Assembly: GCA_945906755.1 (NCBI GenBank)
Contig: CAMDRJ010000004.1
Span: 1-50,098, forward strand
DNA length: 50,098 nt
Direction: 5' to 3'
Origin: Klebsiella pneumoniae
Lineage (GTDB): Bacteria > Pseudomonadota > Gammaproteobacteria > Burkholderiales > SG8-39
Below are positions 1 through 8,289 of the stretch, piece by piece. Position 1 is the first letter of the stretch. The number at the start of each line of letters is the position of its first letter. A program made the position numbers and the translations under genes. The notes under the pieces are model-generated. The model was given only the letters and a program-made list of their open reading frames with translations. It was not told the origin of the DNA and did not search any database.

Positions 1-344
1 AGGATGCCTTGCGCAAGTGAGAATTCCAGCAGGCTGCCCGATAGTCCGGCCACGATATAGCCTAGCCCGATCGATACGCTCCCGCACAAAAGCGGCAGCA
101 TGATGCCGAAGCGGTCCGACAACCGCCCCATCAGGACGCCACCAAAGGCGAAGCCGAGCAAGGTAAGCGTGTACGGCAACGACGCCTCCGCGCGCGTCAC
201 GCCAAATTCGGCCTGCACCGGCGGCAATGCGACGCTGACGATCCACATCCCGGCATTGCCGATAGTGCCGATGGCAAGCGCGATGACGAGCCGCATCCAC
301 GCAGCGCGTGAGTCGGGTTCGATCGCGGCAGTCGCACTCGTCAT
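1..344 (-). CDS. MFS transporter, N-terminal part (cut by window start)
   Basis: The reverse strand encodes 114 residues from an ATG at 344 that runs off the left edge. An AGGAG-like ribosome site lies just upstream at about 351-358. Residues about 18-45 and 57-75 form hydrophobic segments, followed by a cytoplasmic loop GRLSDRFG, which is the motif A of the major facilitator superfamily between helices 2 and 3. It should be an inner-membrane secondary transporter; the substrate cannot be told from this fragment. It is divergent from the Bug receptor that begins at 468, so the two may share a promoter region and possibly a solute, but that is inference. Confidence 0.8.
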   Translation of the reverse strand, partial: MTSATAAIEPDSRAAWMRLVIALAIGTIGNAGMWIVSVALPPVQAEFGVTRAEASLPYTLTLLGFAFGGVLMGRLSDRFGIMLPLLCGSVSIGLGYIVAGLSGSLLEFSLAQGI

Positions 345-467
345 GACACTCCTCCTGGCAACGCCGAAGATAACCGATTACCGGCGCCGGCATGGCGAAC
401 CGGCATTACGAACTATTTGACCCGCAGGCCCTCTGGTGCAAGCATGCGGTTTTTCCGGAGATCTTCC

Positions 468-1424
468 ATGCGCGCCTTTCTTATTGCCGCCGCAATCGTT
501 GTGGCAACCCTCGATGTGCAAGCACAGGCGTGGCCGACCAAACCGATTCGCATCATCGTCCCAGCCGTGGGCGGCAGCGCAGTTGATGTCGGCATGCGAC
601 GCGTCGCGCCGAAACTCACCGAGGCCTTGGGTCAACCGGTCATTGTCGAAAATCGTCCCGGCGCCAACAGCATGATCGGTGCGCGCGAGGTCGTGCGTGC
701 ACCGGCCGATGGCTACATGCTGCTGCACGCCAACATCAACAATGCGTTCAATGATCTGTTGGCACCGGACCCCTGCTGTCGATTGAACCAGGAGTTGGTG
801 CCGATCTCGCGCATGTTTGCTTCACCGATGGTGATGGTGGTCAATCCCGCGGTGCCCGCCAACACGCTCGCCGAATACATCGCACTCGCCAAATCGAAGC
901 CGCAATTTTTGACCGTCGCATCGGGTGGCACCGGCAGCCTCACCCAATTGGTCGGCGAAACACTCAAGTCTGCAAGCGGCATCAGGCTCACTGAAGTGCC
1001 CTATAAATCAATCGGCGCGGAAGTCCCTGACCTCTTGGCCGGGCATGTGATGACGGGATTTCTCGCCCCCTCGGCGGTTACGCAACACATCCGCGCGGGC
1101 AAACTCCGTGCGCTTGCCGTGGCGGATGCGGCGCGCATCGGCATTCTCTCGGATGTTCCCACCACCTCCGAAGCAGGGCTTCCGGCATTGCAGGCAACCG
1201 GTTGGAACGGACTCTATGCGCCGGCCGGCACGCCCGAGCCGATCATTCGTCGCTTGCAGGCCGAACTTGCGAAAGCACTTGCTTCCCCAGACATCCGCGA
1301 GGATGCCAAGACCAATGGTTGGGTGTTGGGCGGTGATCTACCGGAAGAATTCGCGGCTTATGTGCGTGCCGACATGGCTAAATGGGGACGCGTGATCCGC
1401 GAAGCAAACATCAAGTTGCAATAG
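468..1424 (+). CDS. Bug-family (TctC-like) periplasmic solute receptor
   Basis: This 318-residue protein has a signal peptide (MRAFLIAAAIVVATLDVQAQA) followed by WPTKPIRIIVP, the usual start of mature Bug receptors of tripartite tricarboxylate transporters. ENRPGANSMIGAREV and ADGYMLL are the typical ligand-loop motifs. The ATG at 468 is preferred to the ATG at 417 because it has a GGAG 7 bases upstream and begins directly at the signal peptide. Such proteins bind carboxylates or similar small solutes in the periplasm. No TctA/TctB membrane subunits are nearby, so this is an orphan receptor. It is one of five in the window. Confidence 0.9.
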   Translation: MRAFLIAAAIVVATLDVQAQAWPTKPIRIIVPAVGGSAVDVGMRRVAPKLTEALGQPVIVENRPGANSMIGAREVVRAPADGYMLLHANINNAFNDLLAPDPCCRLNQELVPISRMFASPMVMVVNPAVPANTLAEYIALAKSKPQFLTVASGGTGSLTQLVGETLKSASGIRLTEVPYKSIGAEVPDLLAGHVMTGFLAPSAVTQHIRAGKLRALAVADAARIGILSDVPTTSEAGLPALQATGWNGLYAPAGTPEPIIRRLQAELAKALASPDIREDAKTNGWVLGGDLPEEFAAYVRADMAKWGRVIREANIKLQ

Positions 1425-1473
1425 GCCCCGCACGCCCGACCGAGCGCGCGGGTCATACCGCACTGCCCCGCGC

Positions 1474-1842
1474 CTACGCAGCCTTCATTGAAACGCGCCG
1501 CGGTGGGGTTGGGCGCAGCGCATCGTACTTGCGCAACTGATCGGCACTTAGCACCGAACTCAGTTTTTGGCGCGTCTCCACCTTGGCCGTCTGCATTTTT
1601 TCCCGGATTGCGCGCTTGGCTTTGCGGTCTGTGGTTTTCTGCAATTCCATCCTGAGCGCCTTCGTCTGCTGGCGCGATGCCTTCAGAATTGCCTTTACTT
1701 GCGTGTCCTGCGCGCCAGACAGTCCTAATCTTTCCGCCAATGCGACCCGGGCCGGCCGCTTGCCTTCCGTGGCGCCGCCCGACTGCGCGAACGCCGGTGC
1801 GACCACCGCGAGGCCCACTGCGATGATCAAGGTGCGAAACAT
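1474..1842 (-). CDS. Spy/CpxP-like periplasmic protein
   Basis: A 122-residue protein with a signal peptide ending at AFAQ (residue 20) and a highly charged helical mature part. Two LTxxQ-type motifs are visible, LSGAQ at 41-45 and LSADQ at 98-102; this spacing of LTxxQ motifs is the hallmark of Spy/CpxP periplasmic chaperone-like proteins. The ATG at 1842 follows an AAGGAG box at a good distance, so the longer reading frame to 2016 is not needed. It is divergent from the baeS-like kinase gene at 1998. In E. coli, spy is a target of BaeSR, so regulation by the neighbour is likely but inferred. Overall similarity beyond the motifs could not be tested. Confidence 0.75.
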   Translation of the reverse strand: MFRTLIIAVGLAVVAPAFAQSGGATEGKRPARVALAERLGLSGAQDTQVKAILKASRQQTKALRMELQKTTDRKAKRAIREKMQTAKVETRQKLSSVLSADQLRKYDALRPTPPRRVSMKAA

Positions 1843-1997
1843 GGTGCTCTCCTTTTCTGATCCGGCACATGCCGTAAGACCGAGCTTGCGCGGCCAATTT
1901 GGAGCAATTGCGGAGCCTTTGTGGAGAAGATGTAAAGGTCGGTAACGTTTTTGGGATCGATCTTGTCGGCCGCTTGCGGCGGGCGCACCATGCGCAA

Positions 1998-3410
1998 ATG
2001 AAGCTCCGCCTGTCACATCAGTTGTTCCTGATGCTCGCGATCGTCTCGATCATTGCGATTGCCACGAGCGCATGGCTGCATATGCGCGCCCTGGAACAGG
2101 GTTTCCTCAACTATCTGAATGCCCTTGAAGCGGATCGCTTGGACGCGCTCGCCCCGGTGATTGAGCGAACGATTCGCACCAAGGGGCTCGACGTCGCGGT
2201 GAAGGATTGGCGCCGATTGCTTGGTCAAGCGAGCCGGCGGACCGGCACCGGCGCGCTGGAACATTGGCTGAGTCCGCCCCTCGACGAATCCACCGAGCGG
2301 CCCACACGGGGAAAAAAGGCGACGCCGGATCCCCTGCGCTTCAATCCGCGCGTGAGTCTGGTCAATGCCGATGGGCATCTGCTTGCCGGATCGCCGCTCT
2401 TCGCATTGGCGGGCAGCACCACGCGCGATATCACCGTCGATGGGCAAACAGTCGCACGCATCGTGCTCGCGCCGCTCCGCAATCCCACCGAAGATCGCGA
2501 GCTGGCATTTCTGCGCGAGCAGCGTACGTCGATTGCCTGGATGGCTTTCATCGTCGGCATCCTTTGCATCGTGCTCACCGCCCTATTGGCCGGATGGTGG
2601 TCACGGCGTCTGAGCGCGGTCACCACATCGACAGCGCGCATCGCACAAGGCGATCTCACTGCACGTGTGGCAATCAGCGGGCGCGATGAAATCAGCATCC
2701 TCGCGGCGAATGTGAATGCGATGGCCCATGCGCTTGAATCGATGGAAAGCTCACGTCGCAAGTGGCTCGCGGATGTTGCCCATGAATTGCGCACGCCGCT
2801 TACGACCTTGCGCGGCGAAATCGAAGCCATGCAGGATGGTCTGCGCAAGCTTGACGCCGCGGCCCTCGCCTCACTGCATGATGAAGTCAGTCGGCTCACC
2901 CGGCTCACTGGCGATCTCCATCAACTGGCGATTGCAGATGTGGGTGCGCTGGAATTCCACCCTGCGACGCACGATCTGAGCGAGTTGCTCAAGCGCGCGG
3001 CGGCAAGGTGGCAATCGCGCTTCGCAACGGCCGGCATAGCGATGACGATCGACGCGCCAGCGGAGCATTCTTCGTTGGTGGATGCAGACCGGATTACGCA
3101 GGTCCTGGACAATCTATTCGCCAATAGCCTTCGCTATACCGATGCGCCGGGACATCTTATTGCCTCCATTCGCGCCGTCACCGGCGTCCAGCAAATCGTG
3201 TTCGCGGATTCACCACCCGGTCTGACCGAAGATGCGATGCGCCAACTCTTCACGCCCTTCTATCGCGCGGATGCCGGCAGGCGAACTGGCGGCAGCGGGC
3301 TTGGGCTCGCTTTGTCAAAAGCAATCATCGAAGCGCATGAGGGTTCGATGCGCGCCAGCCATTCTGCGTTAGGCGGATTGCAGATGACCATTGAACTGCC
3401 ACCGCAATGA
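1998..3410 (+). CDS. baeS: BaeS-like sensor histidine kinase
   Basis: A 470-residue membrane kinase. A first transmembrane helix covers about residues 9-25, a periplasmic sensor region about 28-177 and a second helix about 180-200. A HAMP linker follows (about 200-250), then the dimerisation box DVAHELRTPL with the phospho-acceptor His262. The ATPase domain shows DADRITQVLDNLFANSLRY (N box), ADSPPGL (G1) and GGSGLGLALS (G2). ADSPPGL in place of DxGxG resembles the form found in BaeS itself. The start at 1998 begins the signal anchor directly. The gene overlaps the response regulator by ATGA, so the two are translationally coupled. It probably senses envelope stress; the divergent Spy-like gene supports this. 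Confidence 0.85.
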   Translation: MKLRLSHQLFLMLAIVSIIAIATSAWLHMRALEQGFLNYLNALEADRLDALAPVIERTIRTKGLDVAVKDWRRLLGQASRRTGTGALEHWLSPPLDESTERPTRGKKATPDPLRFNPRVSLVNADGHLLAGSPLFALAGSTTRDITVDGQTVARIVLAPLRNPTEDRELAFLREQRTSIAWMAFIVGILCIVLTALLAGWWSRRLSAVTTSTARIAQGDLTARVAISGRDEISILAANVNAMAHALESMESSRRKWLADVAHELRTPLTTLRGEIEAMQDGLRKLDAAALASLHDEVSRLTRLTGDLHQLAIADVGALEFHPATHDLSELLKRAAARWQSRFATAGIAMTIDAPAEHSSLVDADRITQVLDNLFANSLRYTDAPGHLIASIRAVTGVQQIVFADSPPGLTEDAMRQLFTPFYRADAGRRTGGSGLGLALSKAIIEAHEGSMRASHSALGGLQMTIELPPQ

Positions 3411-4087
3411 ACACTCCCACCATTTTGATTGTCGAAGACGATGACAAGATCGCGCGACTGCTCGAGGATTATCTGGCGGCCGCGCATTTCGCGACGCTAC
3501 GGACTGCCGACGGACGTCGCGCGATCGACATGGTTCGCACAGAGCACTCCGCGGTAATGCTGCTCGATCTTAATTTGATGGGTCTGGATGGACTTGAAGT
3601 CTGCAAGGCAGTGCGGGCGTTTTCGCAGATGCCGATCATGATGATCACCGCGCGCGTCGATGAGGTCGATCGACTGATCGGCTTGGAACTGGGCGCTGAT
3701 GATTATCTTTGCAAGCCGTTCAGTCCGCGTGAGGTGGTGGCGCGCGTCAAAGCGCTATTGCGAAGGGCGGCACCTGGCAACACGCCTGCTACGAGCGTGC
3801 AGTTCGATGAAGCCGGCTGGCGCGCTTCGCTTGCGGGCATTCCACTTACGCTGACCGCGGTGGAATTCAAACTGCTGCGCGCGCTCGCCAAACATCCCGG
3901 ACGCGTGTACTCGCGCTCGCAGCTACTGGAATTCATCGACCGCGCCGATCTTGATACCAGCGATCGCGCGGTCGATTCGCATATCAAGAATCTCAGGCGA
4001 AAACTTGCAATCGCGCGGCCCGGTCATGAATGGATCAGGTCGGTCTATGGCGTGGGTTACGCGTGGCAGGAGGAATTCGCACGCTAA
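3407..4087 (+). CDS. baeR: BaeR-like OmpR-family response regulator
   Basis: A 226-residue regulator. The receiver domain has the acidic pair near residues 11-12, the phospho-acceptor Asp54 in MLLDLNL and the conserved lysine in DDYLCKPFSP. A winged-helix OmpR/PhoB DNA-binding domain fills the C-terminal 100 residues, ending in RSVYGVGYAWQEE. It overlaps the kinase gene by four bases. It should bind promoters of envelope-stress genes when phosphorylated; the Spy-like gene at 1474-1842 is the obvious local candidate. The BaeR assignment rests on the BaeS character of the partner and general family features. A hairpin at 4151-4183 lies downstream. Confidence 0.88.
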   Translation: MNTPTILIVEDDDKIARLLEDYLAAAHFATLRTADGRRAIDMVRTEHSAVMLLDLNLMGLDGLEVCKAVRAFSQMPIMMITARVDEVDRLIGLELGADDYLCKPFSPREVVARVKALLRRAAPGNTPATSVQFDEAGWRASLAGIPLTLTAVEFKLLRALAKHPGRVYSRSQLLEFIDRADLDTSDRAVDSHIKNLRRKLAIARPGHEWIRSVYGVGYAWQEEFAR

Positions 4088-4150
4088 CGCTCGCGCGAAT
4101 TCCTGAATGGAGAGACCGATCGGAAAGCCGCCGTGGTTGCTTCTTTCTTC

Positions 4151-4183
4151 AAGAAATCCGCGCGATCAAGGCGCGGATTTCTT
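4151..4183. terminator. bidirectional hairpin between convergent genes
   Basis: A perfect 13-bp stem (4151-4163 with 4171-4183, AAGAAATCCGCGC type) with a 7-base loop lies between the baeR-like gene and the convergent hydrolase. The hydrolase stop codon (4166-4168) is inside the loop and its last codons form one stem arm. The flanks are rich in T on each strand but there is no long uninterrupted T run, so termination is likely but not certain. Confidence 0.6.
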
Positions 4184-5008
4184 ACGTATGAAGTCGATAA
4201 AGATCTTGGCGATATCGGCTTCTTTCTCTTCCCAGCTTTCGAATGGGATGACTTCCAGATCGGGGCCTGCCGGCATCACTTCATGCATTTCACAGCCGGG
4301 CACCATCTTCGCCATCGCATGTCCCGCCACTCGTGCATGTACAAAATCGTTGCCGGGCACCAGACACATCGGCACGCGCATCGCACGTAGCTCCGCTTCG
4401 CTCGCGCCAATGATCGGCTGGTCAACGCCCTTCAGGAATTTTTCGCTCCATACGTTCATCGAACGAATGAAGGCATCCACGCCAAAACGGATGAGCTGAT
4501 CGCGCGCGGCTGGGTTCCGGGCAATCACCGCTTTGAAATGGTCGGAGGCCGCTACCGCTTCCATCCCGCCTGACTTCGCCAACGCAGCGAACGAGGTGTA
4601 GTACTGGTTGGCCAAGTGCTTGGTCGAGCGCGCGCTGCCGGAGACACGCCAGAGGAGCAAACCCTTCGTGACGCTCGGATAGCGGAGGCCATAGGAGAGC
4701 GCCATACGCGCACCCGATGAAGCACCACCGATGAAGGCCGATGTCGCGCCGACCAAAGACAAGAGCGCATTGAGATCATCAGCCCAGAGCTCGTGTTCCT
4801 GTTTATCGCCCGACAACAGAAGGTCCGAACCACCGCAGTTCTTCCGGTCATGCACCAGCACCCGAAATCCCGCGTCGCTGAAACGCCGGGCATAGCCGCC
4901 CAATTCGTCAAAGCCGCGGCGGCCACCCGGGGACACCGACACCCATGGCCCGGTCGTGCCCAATACTTCGTAATTGATGTTGCCGCCATTGATCATTGCG
5001 CGTGGCAT
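4166..5008 (-). CDS. alpha/beta hydrolase
   Basis: A 280-residue alpha/beta-hydrolase-fold protein without a signal peptide. The nucleophile elbow is GASSG with Ser97, and VHDRKNCGGSD is the usual strand 4/oxyanion region. The acid is probably the Asp of VPGNDFVH. At the place where the catalytic histidine is expected after the last strand (normally an A-G-H context) the sequence reads MPAGPDLEV, so the histidine is displaced or lost; a nearby MHE histidine is the only close candidate. The start at 5008 (MPRAMING) is chosen because AGGA lies 6 bases upstream. The gene stands alone, convergent with baeR. Esterase, C-C hydrolase or a non-catalytic role are all possible. Confidence 0.8.
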   Translation of the reverse strand: MPRAMINGGNINYEVLGTTGPWVSVSPGGRRGFDELGGYARRFSDAGFRVLVHDRKNCGGSDLLLSGDKQEHELWADDLNALLSLVGATSAFIGGASSGARMALSYGLRYPSVTKGLLLWRVSGSARSTKHLANQYYTSFAALAKSGGMEAVAASDHFKAVIARNPAARDQLIRFGVDAFIRSMNVWSEKFLKGVDQPIIGASEAELRAMRVPMCLVPGNDFVHARVAGHAMAKMVPGCEMHEVMPAGPDLEVIPFESWEEKEADIAKIFIDFIRKKSAP

Positions 5009-5142
5009 GGTGCGTCCTGTCATGTTGGGAGGAAACCGCAATGCTGCCACAGACGCGGGGCATGGGACTATGAGTGCCGGGATTCGTCAATCCTGTGCAG
5101 CCTGTCCTCGAATGCCTTAGTCGGGGGTAGGAACCGGTATTT

Positions 5143-5214
5143 CGTCATTCCCGCGGCGGCGGGAATCCAAGCGGAAGTCAAATCGTCTGGATACCTGCCT
5201 ACGCAGGTATGACG
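5143..5214. repeat. intergenic palindromic repeat element
   Basis: Two hairpins, 5147-5166 (ATTCCCGC stem) and 5191-5210 (ATACCTGC stem), sit inside an outer CGTCAT...ATGACG pair. This is the familiar dispersed element of proteobacterial genomes with CGTCATTCCCGC...GCGGGAATGACG ends. The right half is diverged from the left. It lies between the hydrolase and dioxygenase genes. Confidence 0.75.
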
Positions 5215-5282
5215 CATCGCTTGTGTGAGTCAGTTCTCTTGAGCAAGCGCCATTCCCGGCATGAATGCACGCGGCTTCATGA

Positions 5283-6173
5283 TCACACCCTCGCCCCAAC
5301 CTCGACATCCAGCGTCGTCACACGCCTGAGTTCGCGTTTGTAACGCTTATCGTCATAGGCCACGCCGCGATGCATGGTCGCGCGATTGTCCCAAATGACC
5401 AGATCGCCATGACGCCAGATGTGGCGATAGACAAACTGCGCTTGCGTGGCATGCTCCATGAGATCACGCAGAAACAACCGCCCTTCTGGAACGGGCCAAT
5501 CGATGATCCGCGAGGCGTGCGAGGCAAGATAGAGCGCACGGCGACCGGTGGTGGGGTTGGCGCGCACCAGCGTGTGAATCGCACCCTTCAGCCTTTCTGC
5601 TTCGTCTGGCGCGAATTCAAAGCCCAGGGTCTGGCGCGAATAGGCGATCGAATGATGTACACGAAGACCTTCGAGTTTCGCTTTGGTTTCGGGATCGAGC
5701 GCATCGTAACCGGCGCGCATGTCGGCAAACTCGGTGTCTGCTCGCACCGCCGGGACGACGCGGGCCGACAAAATGGAGTAGCGGCCGGGCGGGTCCTGAA
5801 ATGAGGCATCGGTATGCCAGAGCCGATTGCCCAAGCCGTATTGACGGCGCCTGTCATCGGTTTTGAGGATCTCGCCGTTCTCATCAACATTCGAAATATC
5901 GGAGACGGCCTCGGTACCAAGCCGGCTCTTACCCAATGCGGCGGCGCCGGTTTTCGAATGCAAGGTGCCATCGAAGCGCTTCGCAAACTCGAGCTGCGCT
6001 GCATCGGTGAACGCCTGGTCGCGAAAGACCAGCACCGCATATTCGTTCATGCCTGCGCGGATTGCTTCGAGCGTTGCCCGATCGTGGACCTCGCGCAAAT
6101 CAAGCGGACTTAAACCAAGCGTACTCACTTCGGCGGCGAATACCGGATGAAGCTTTTTGAAGGTCAACGACAT
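5283..6173 (-). CDS. TauD/TfdA-family Fe(II)/2-oxoglutarate dioxygenase
   Basis: A 296-residue enzyme with the iron-binding HxD pair in RLWHTDASF (His120, Asp122) and the distal histidine in TMHRGVAY (His268). The arginine pair RR (283-284) should bind the 2-oxoglutarate carboxylate. Length and motifs fit the TauD/TfdA family, which oxidises substrates such as taurine, aryloxyacetates or related acids while converting 2-oxoglutarate to succinate and CO2. The substrate is unknown. The protein is a clear paralogue of the one at 38196-39086, sharing EFADMRA, LYLASHA and WDNR.TMHR blocks. It stands alone, and no sulfonate transport genes are adjacent. Confidence 0.88.
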   Translation of the reverse strand: MSLTFKKLHPVFAAEVSTLGLSPLDLREVHDRATLEAIRAGMNEYAVLVFRDQAFTDAAQLEFAKRFDGTLHSKTGAAALGKSRLGTEAVSDISNVDENGEILKTDDRRRQYGLGNRLWHTDASFQDPPGRYSILSARVVPAVRADTEFADMRAGYDALDPETKAKLEGLRVHHSIAYSRQTLGFEFAPDEAERLKGAIHTLVRANPTTGRRALYLASHASRIIDWPVPEGRLFLRDLMEHATQAQFVYRHIWRHGDLVIWDNRATMHRGVAYDDKRYKRELRRVTTLDVEVGARV

Positions 6174-6344
6174 GGCGGCGTCTCATCGAGCAACACGATT
6201 CCTGTAACCTAACATAGCGTTGGGCCTTGCGGCCACCGGCTCTCGGCATTCCCGCGATTGTCGTGTCCTTGCATCCTGCGACAGGGACGGTATCGGAATT
6301 TAGCCGGCCCCGCGCGTTCAGTTCCATTCCAAAGGAGGAGACCC

Positions 6345-7595
6345 ATGAATCAATATTCGCGCACTGTGCGCGCCATCAGCCTGTCGTTAGCCGGTGCGGT
6401 GCTCGGCTTGGCGGCAGGCATCGCCACGGCCCAGCAACCCGCCGTCGATCCCCGCATCGGCATGGGCGGTTTCAAGCCCGAGCGGATGCAATCGCAAACG
6501 CTTGCGCCGCATCCGCCCAAAATGACGGTGACCCTGCCAAGCGAAATTCCGATCGGCAATCTGAAGGTGCCTGCAGGCTTCAAGGTCGAACTCTGGGCGC
6601 ACGGCATGCCGGGCAGTCGCATGATGACGCGCGGTGACCGCGGCACCATCTTCACCGGCACGCGGATCATCGGACGCGTCTATGCGATCACCGATCAAGA
6701 CGGCAAACGCGGTGAGCCGAAGATCATCGCCGAGAAACTCGTGCAACCCAATGGCGTCGTGTTCCACGGCGGTTCGCTCTACGTCGCCGCGATCGACAAG
6801 GTCTATCGCTACGATGGCATCGAGCGCTCGCTCGACAAGATTCCGGAGCCTTCGGACATGTCGAAAGCATTTGGCTTGCCGCCCGAAGTCCATCACAACT
6901 GGAAGTTCCTCGCGGTCGGCCCGGACAACAAGCTCTACGTTCCGGTCGGCGCGCCTTGCAATATCTGCGAGATCAATACCGGCGTCCATGGCACGATCCG
7001 TCGCTACAACCTCGACGGTTCTGGCATGGAGATCGTCGCGCGCGGCGTGCGTAACAGCGTGGGCTTTGACTTCCATCCGAAGACCGGCGAACTGTGGTTC
7101 ACCGACAATGGCCGCGATTGGGCGGGCGAGACCAGCTTCGACGAAGAACTGAACCGAGTGCCGGCCAATCAGATCGGCGCGCACTACGGCTTTCCGTTCT
7201 GCCATGCCAACGGCGTGCCGGATCCGGACATCAAGAAGCCCAACGCTTCCACAGGCATCAACCTGCCCGTTACCACCTTGGGACCGCATACCGCAGCACT
7301 TGGCATGCGCTTCTACACCGGCGATATGTTCCCCGCCGAATATAAGGATTCGATCCTCATCGCACGTCGCGGCTCATGGAACAAAACCGTCAAGAGCGGT
7401 TACGACGTTGTAATGGTGAAAGCGACGCCCGATGGCAAGAATGCAGTCGTCCGACCGTTCCTCACCGGCTTCCTCGATCCGAAGACCAATGAATTCTGGG
7501 GCCGCCCGGTCGACGTGCTGCAATTGCCCGATGGCTCGGTGCTGGTGGCCGATGAGCAAAATGGCGCAATCTACCGAGTGAGCTACAGCAAATAA
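6345..7595 (+). CDS. sorbosone dehydrogenase-like periplasmic beta-propeller
   Basis: A 416-residue exported protein. The start at 6345 follows a strong AGGAGG-like box and gives a signal peptide ending near ATAQQ. The rest is a glucose/sorbosone-dehydrogenase-type six-bladed propeller with motifs such as QPNGVVFHGGSLYVA, VGPDNKLYVPVGAPCNICE, VRNSVGFDFHP, LWFTDNGRD and LPDGSVLVADEQNGAIYR. Family members are soluble, usually PQQ-dependent oxidases of sugars or aldoses that pass electrons to cytochromes. The next gene encodes a cytochrome c starting directly after this stop codon, which fits an electron-transfer pair. PQQ dependence and substrate are inferred. Confidence 0.85.
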   Translation: MNQYSRTVRAISLSLAGAVLGLAAGIATAQQPAVDPRIGMGGFKPERMQSQTLAPHPPKMTVTLPSEIPIGNLKVPAGFKVELWAHGMPGSRMMTRGDRGTIFTGTRIIGRVYAITDQDGKRGEPKIIAEKLVQPNGVVFHGGSLYVAAIDKVYRYDGIERSLDKIPEPSDMSKAFGLPPEVHHNWKFLAVGPDNKLYVPVGAPCNICEINTGVHGTIRRYNLDGSGMEIVARGVRNSVGFDFHPKTGELWFTDNGRDWAGETSFDEELNRVPANQIGAHYGFPFCHANGVPDPDIKKPNASTGINLPVTTLGPHTAALGMRFYTGDMFPAEYKDSILIARRGSWNKTVKSGYDVVMVKATPDGKNAVVRPFLTGFLDPKTNEFWGRPVDVLQLPDGSVLVADEQNGAIYRVSYSK

Positions 7596-8222
7596 ATGCT
7601 TTCAAGTCAGCAACTGCGGCGAACCTTGACGGTTCGCCGTTTTTTTTCCTTCGTGGGCATGCTCGTTTTCGCCTGCCCGATTGTGTTGGCCCAACCCGCA
7701 CCACGGAAAGGTGATCCGGTCCGCGGCGAAACGAAGATCGCCGTCTGCGCAACCTGCCATGGTGATGCGACCCGCGCACCGCTGCCCGGCATGCCGATGC
7801 TGGCCGCGCAGCCCGCTCAGTTCCTGACCCTGCAAATGATTCTGTTGCGGGAAGGCTTGCGTGATATCCCGCAGATGGCACCGTTCCTGAAAGGCCTCAC
7901 CGATCGCGACATCATCGATATCGCCGAGTACTACACGCACCAGCAGCTGCCAAAAAATGTTACCGAGCGCAATGCCGCCCTTTACGGTCGCGGTGCCGCC
8001 GTGTCAAAGGCAATGGGATGCGGCAGTTGCCATCGTGGCGACTACTCCGGGCAAAATCAGGTACCGCGGATTGCCGGGCAACGCGAAGACTATCTCGTGC
8101 ATGCGATGAAGGCCTATCGTGCCGACACGCGCGTGGGGACCGACACCAACATGAACGGCATCGTGCGGCAAACAAGCGATGACGACATCAACGCGATGGC
8201 GCATTACTTTGCGTTGCAATGA
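7596..8222 (+). CDS. dihaem cytochrome c (c4-like)
   Basis: The frame encodes 208 residues from the ATG directly after the preceding stop. Two haem c sites are present, CATCH and CGSCH, about 100 residues apart, with distal methionines available in LPGMPML, PQMAPFL and NMNGIV; this is the arrangement of cytochrome c4-type proteins, periplasmic electron carriers. The N-terminal part is a signal peptide (RRFFSFVGMLVFACPIVLAQ). A terminator hairpin falls within codons 8-18, so the start is uncertain: ATG 7596, TTG 7626 (in the loop; gives MTVRRFF) and ATG 7659 (leaves almost no n-region) are the options. The partner is probably the sorbosone-type dehydrogenase upstream. Confidence 0.85.
   Translation: MLSSQQLRRTLTVRRFFSFVGMLVFACPIVLAQPAPRKGDPVRGETKIAVCATCHGDATRAPLPGMPMLAAQPAQFLTLQMILLREGLRDIPQMAPFLKGLTDRDIIDIAEYYTHQQLPKNVTERNAALYGRGAAVSKAMGCGSCHRGDYSGQNQVPRIAGQREDYLVHAMKAYRADTRVGTDTNMNGIVRQTSDDDINAMAHYFALQ
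7617..7647 (+). terminator. strong intrinsic terminator inside the 5' end of the cytochrome c reading frame
   Basis: A perfect 9-bp stem (CGGCGAACC 7617-7625 with GGTTCGCCG 7631-7639), a 5-base loop and eight consecutive T residues (7640-7647) form a textbook rho-independent terminator. It lies 21 bases after the dehydrogenase stop codon but inside the cytochrome c reading frame, where it encodes the positively charged n-region of the signal peptide. Confidence 0.85.
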
Positions 8223-8289
8223 GCGTAGCGCCCCGAAGAATCAGAGTCCCTTATGATGGCGACTTCATTCTAATTTTCGGAGTTATGCA

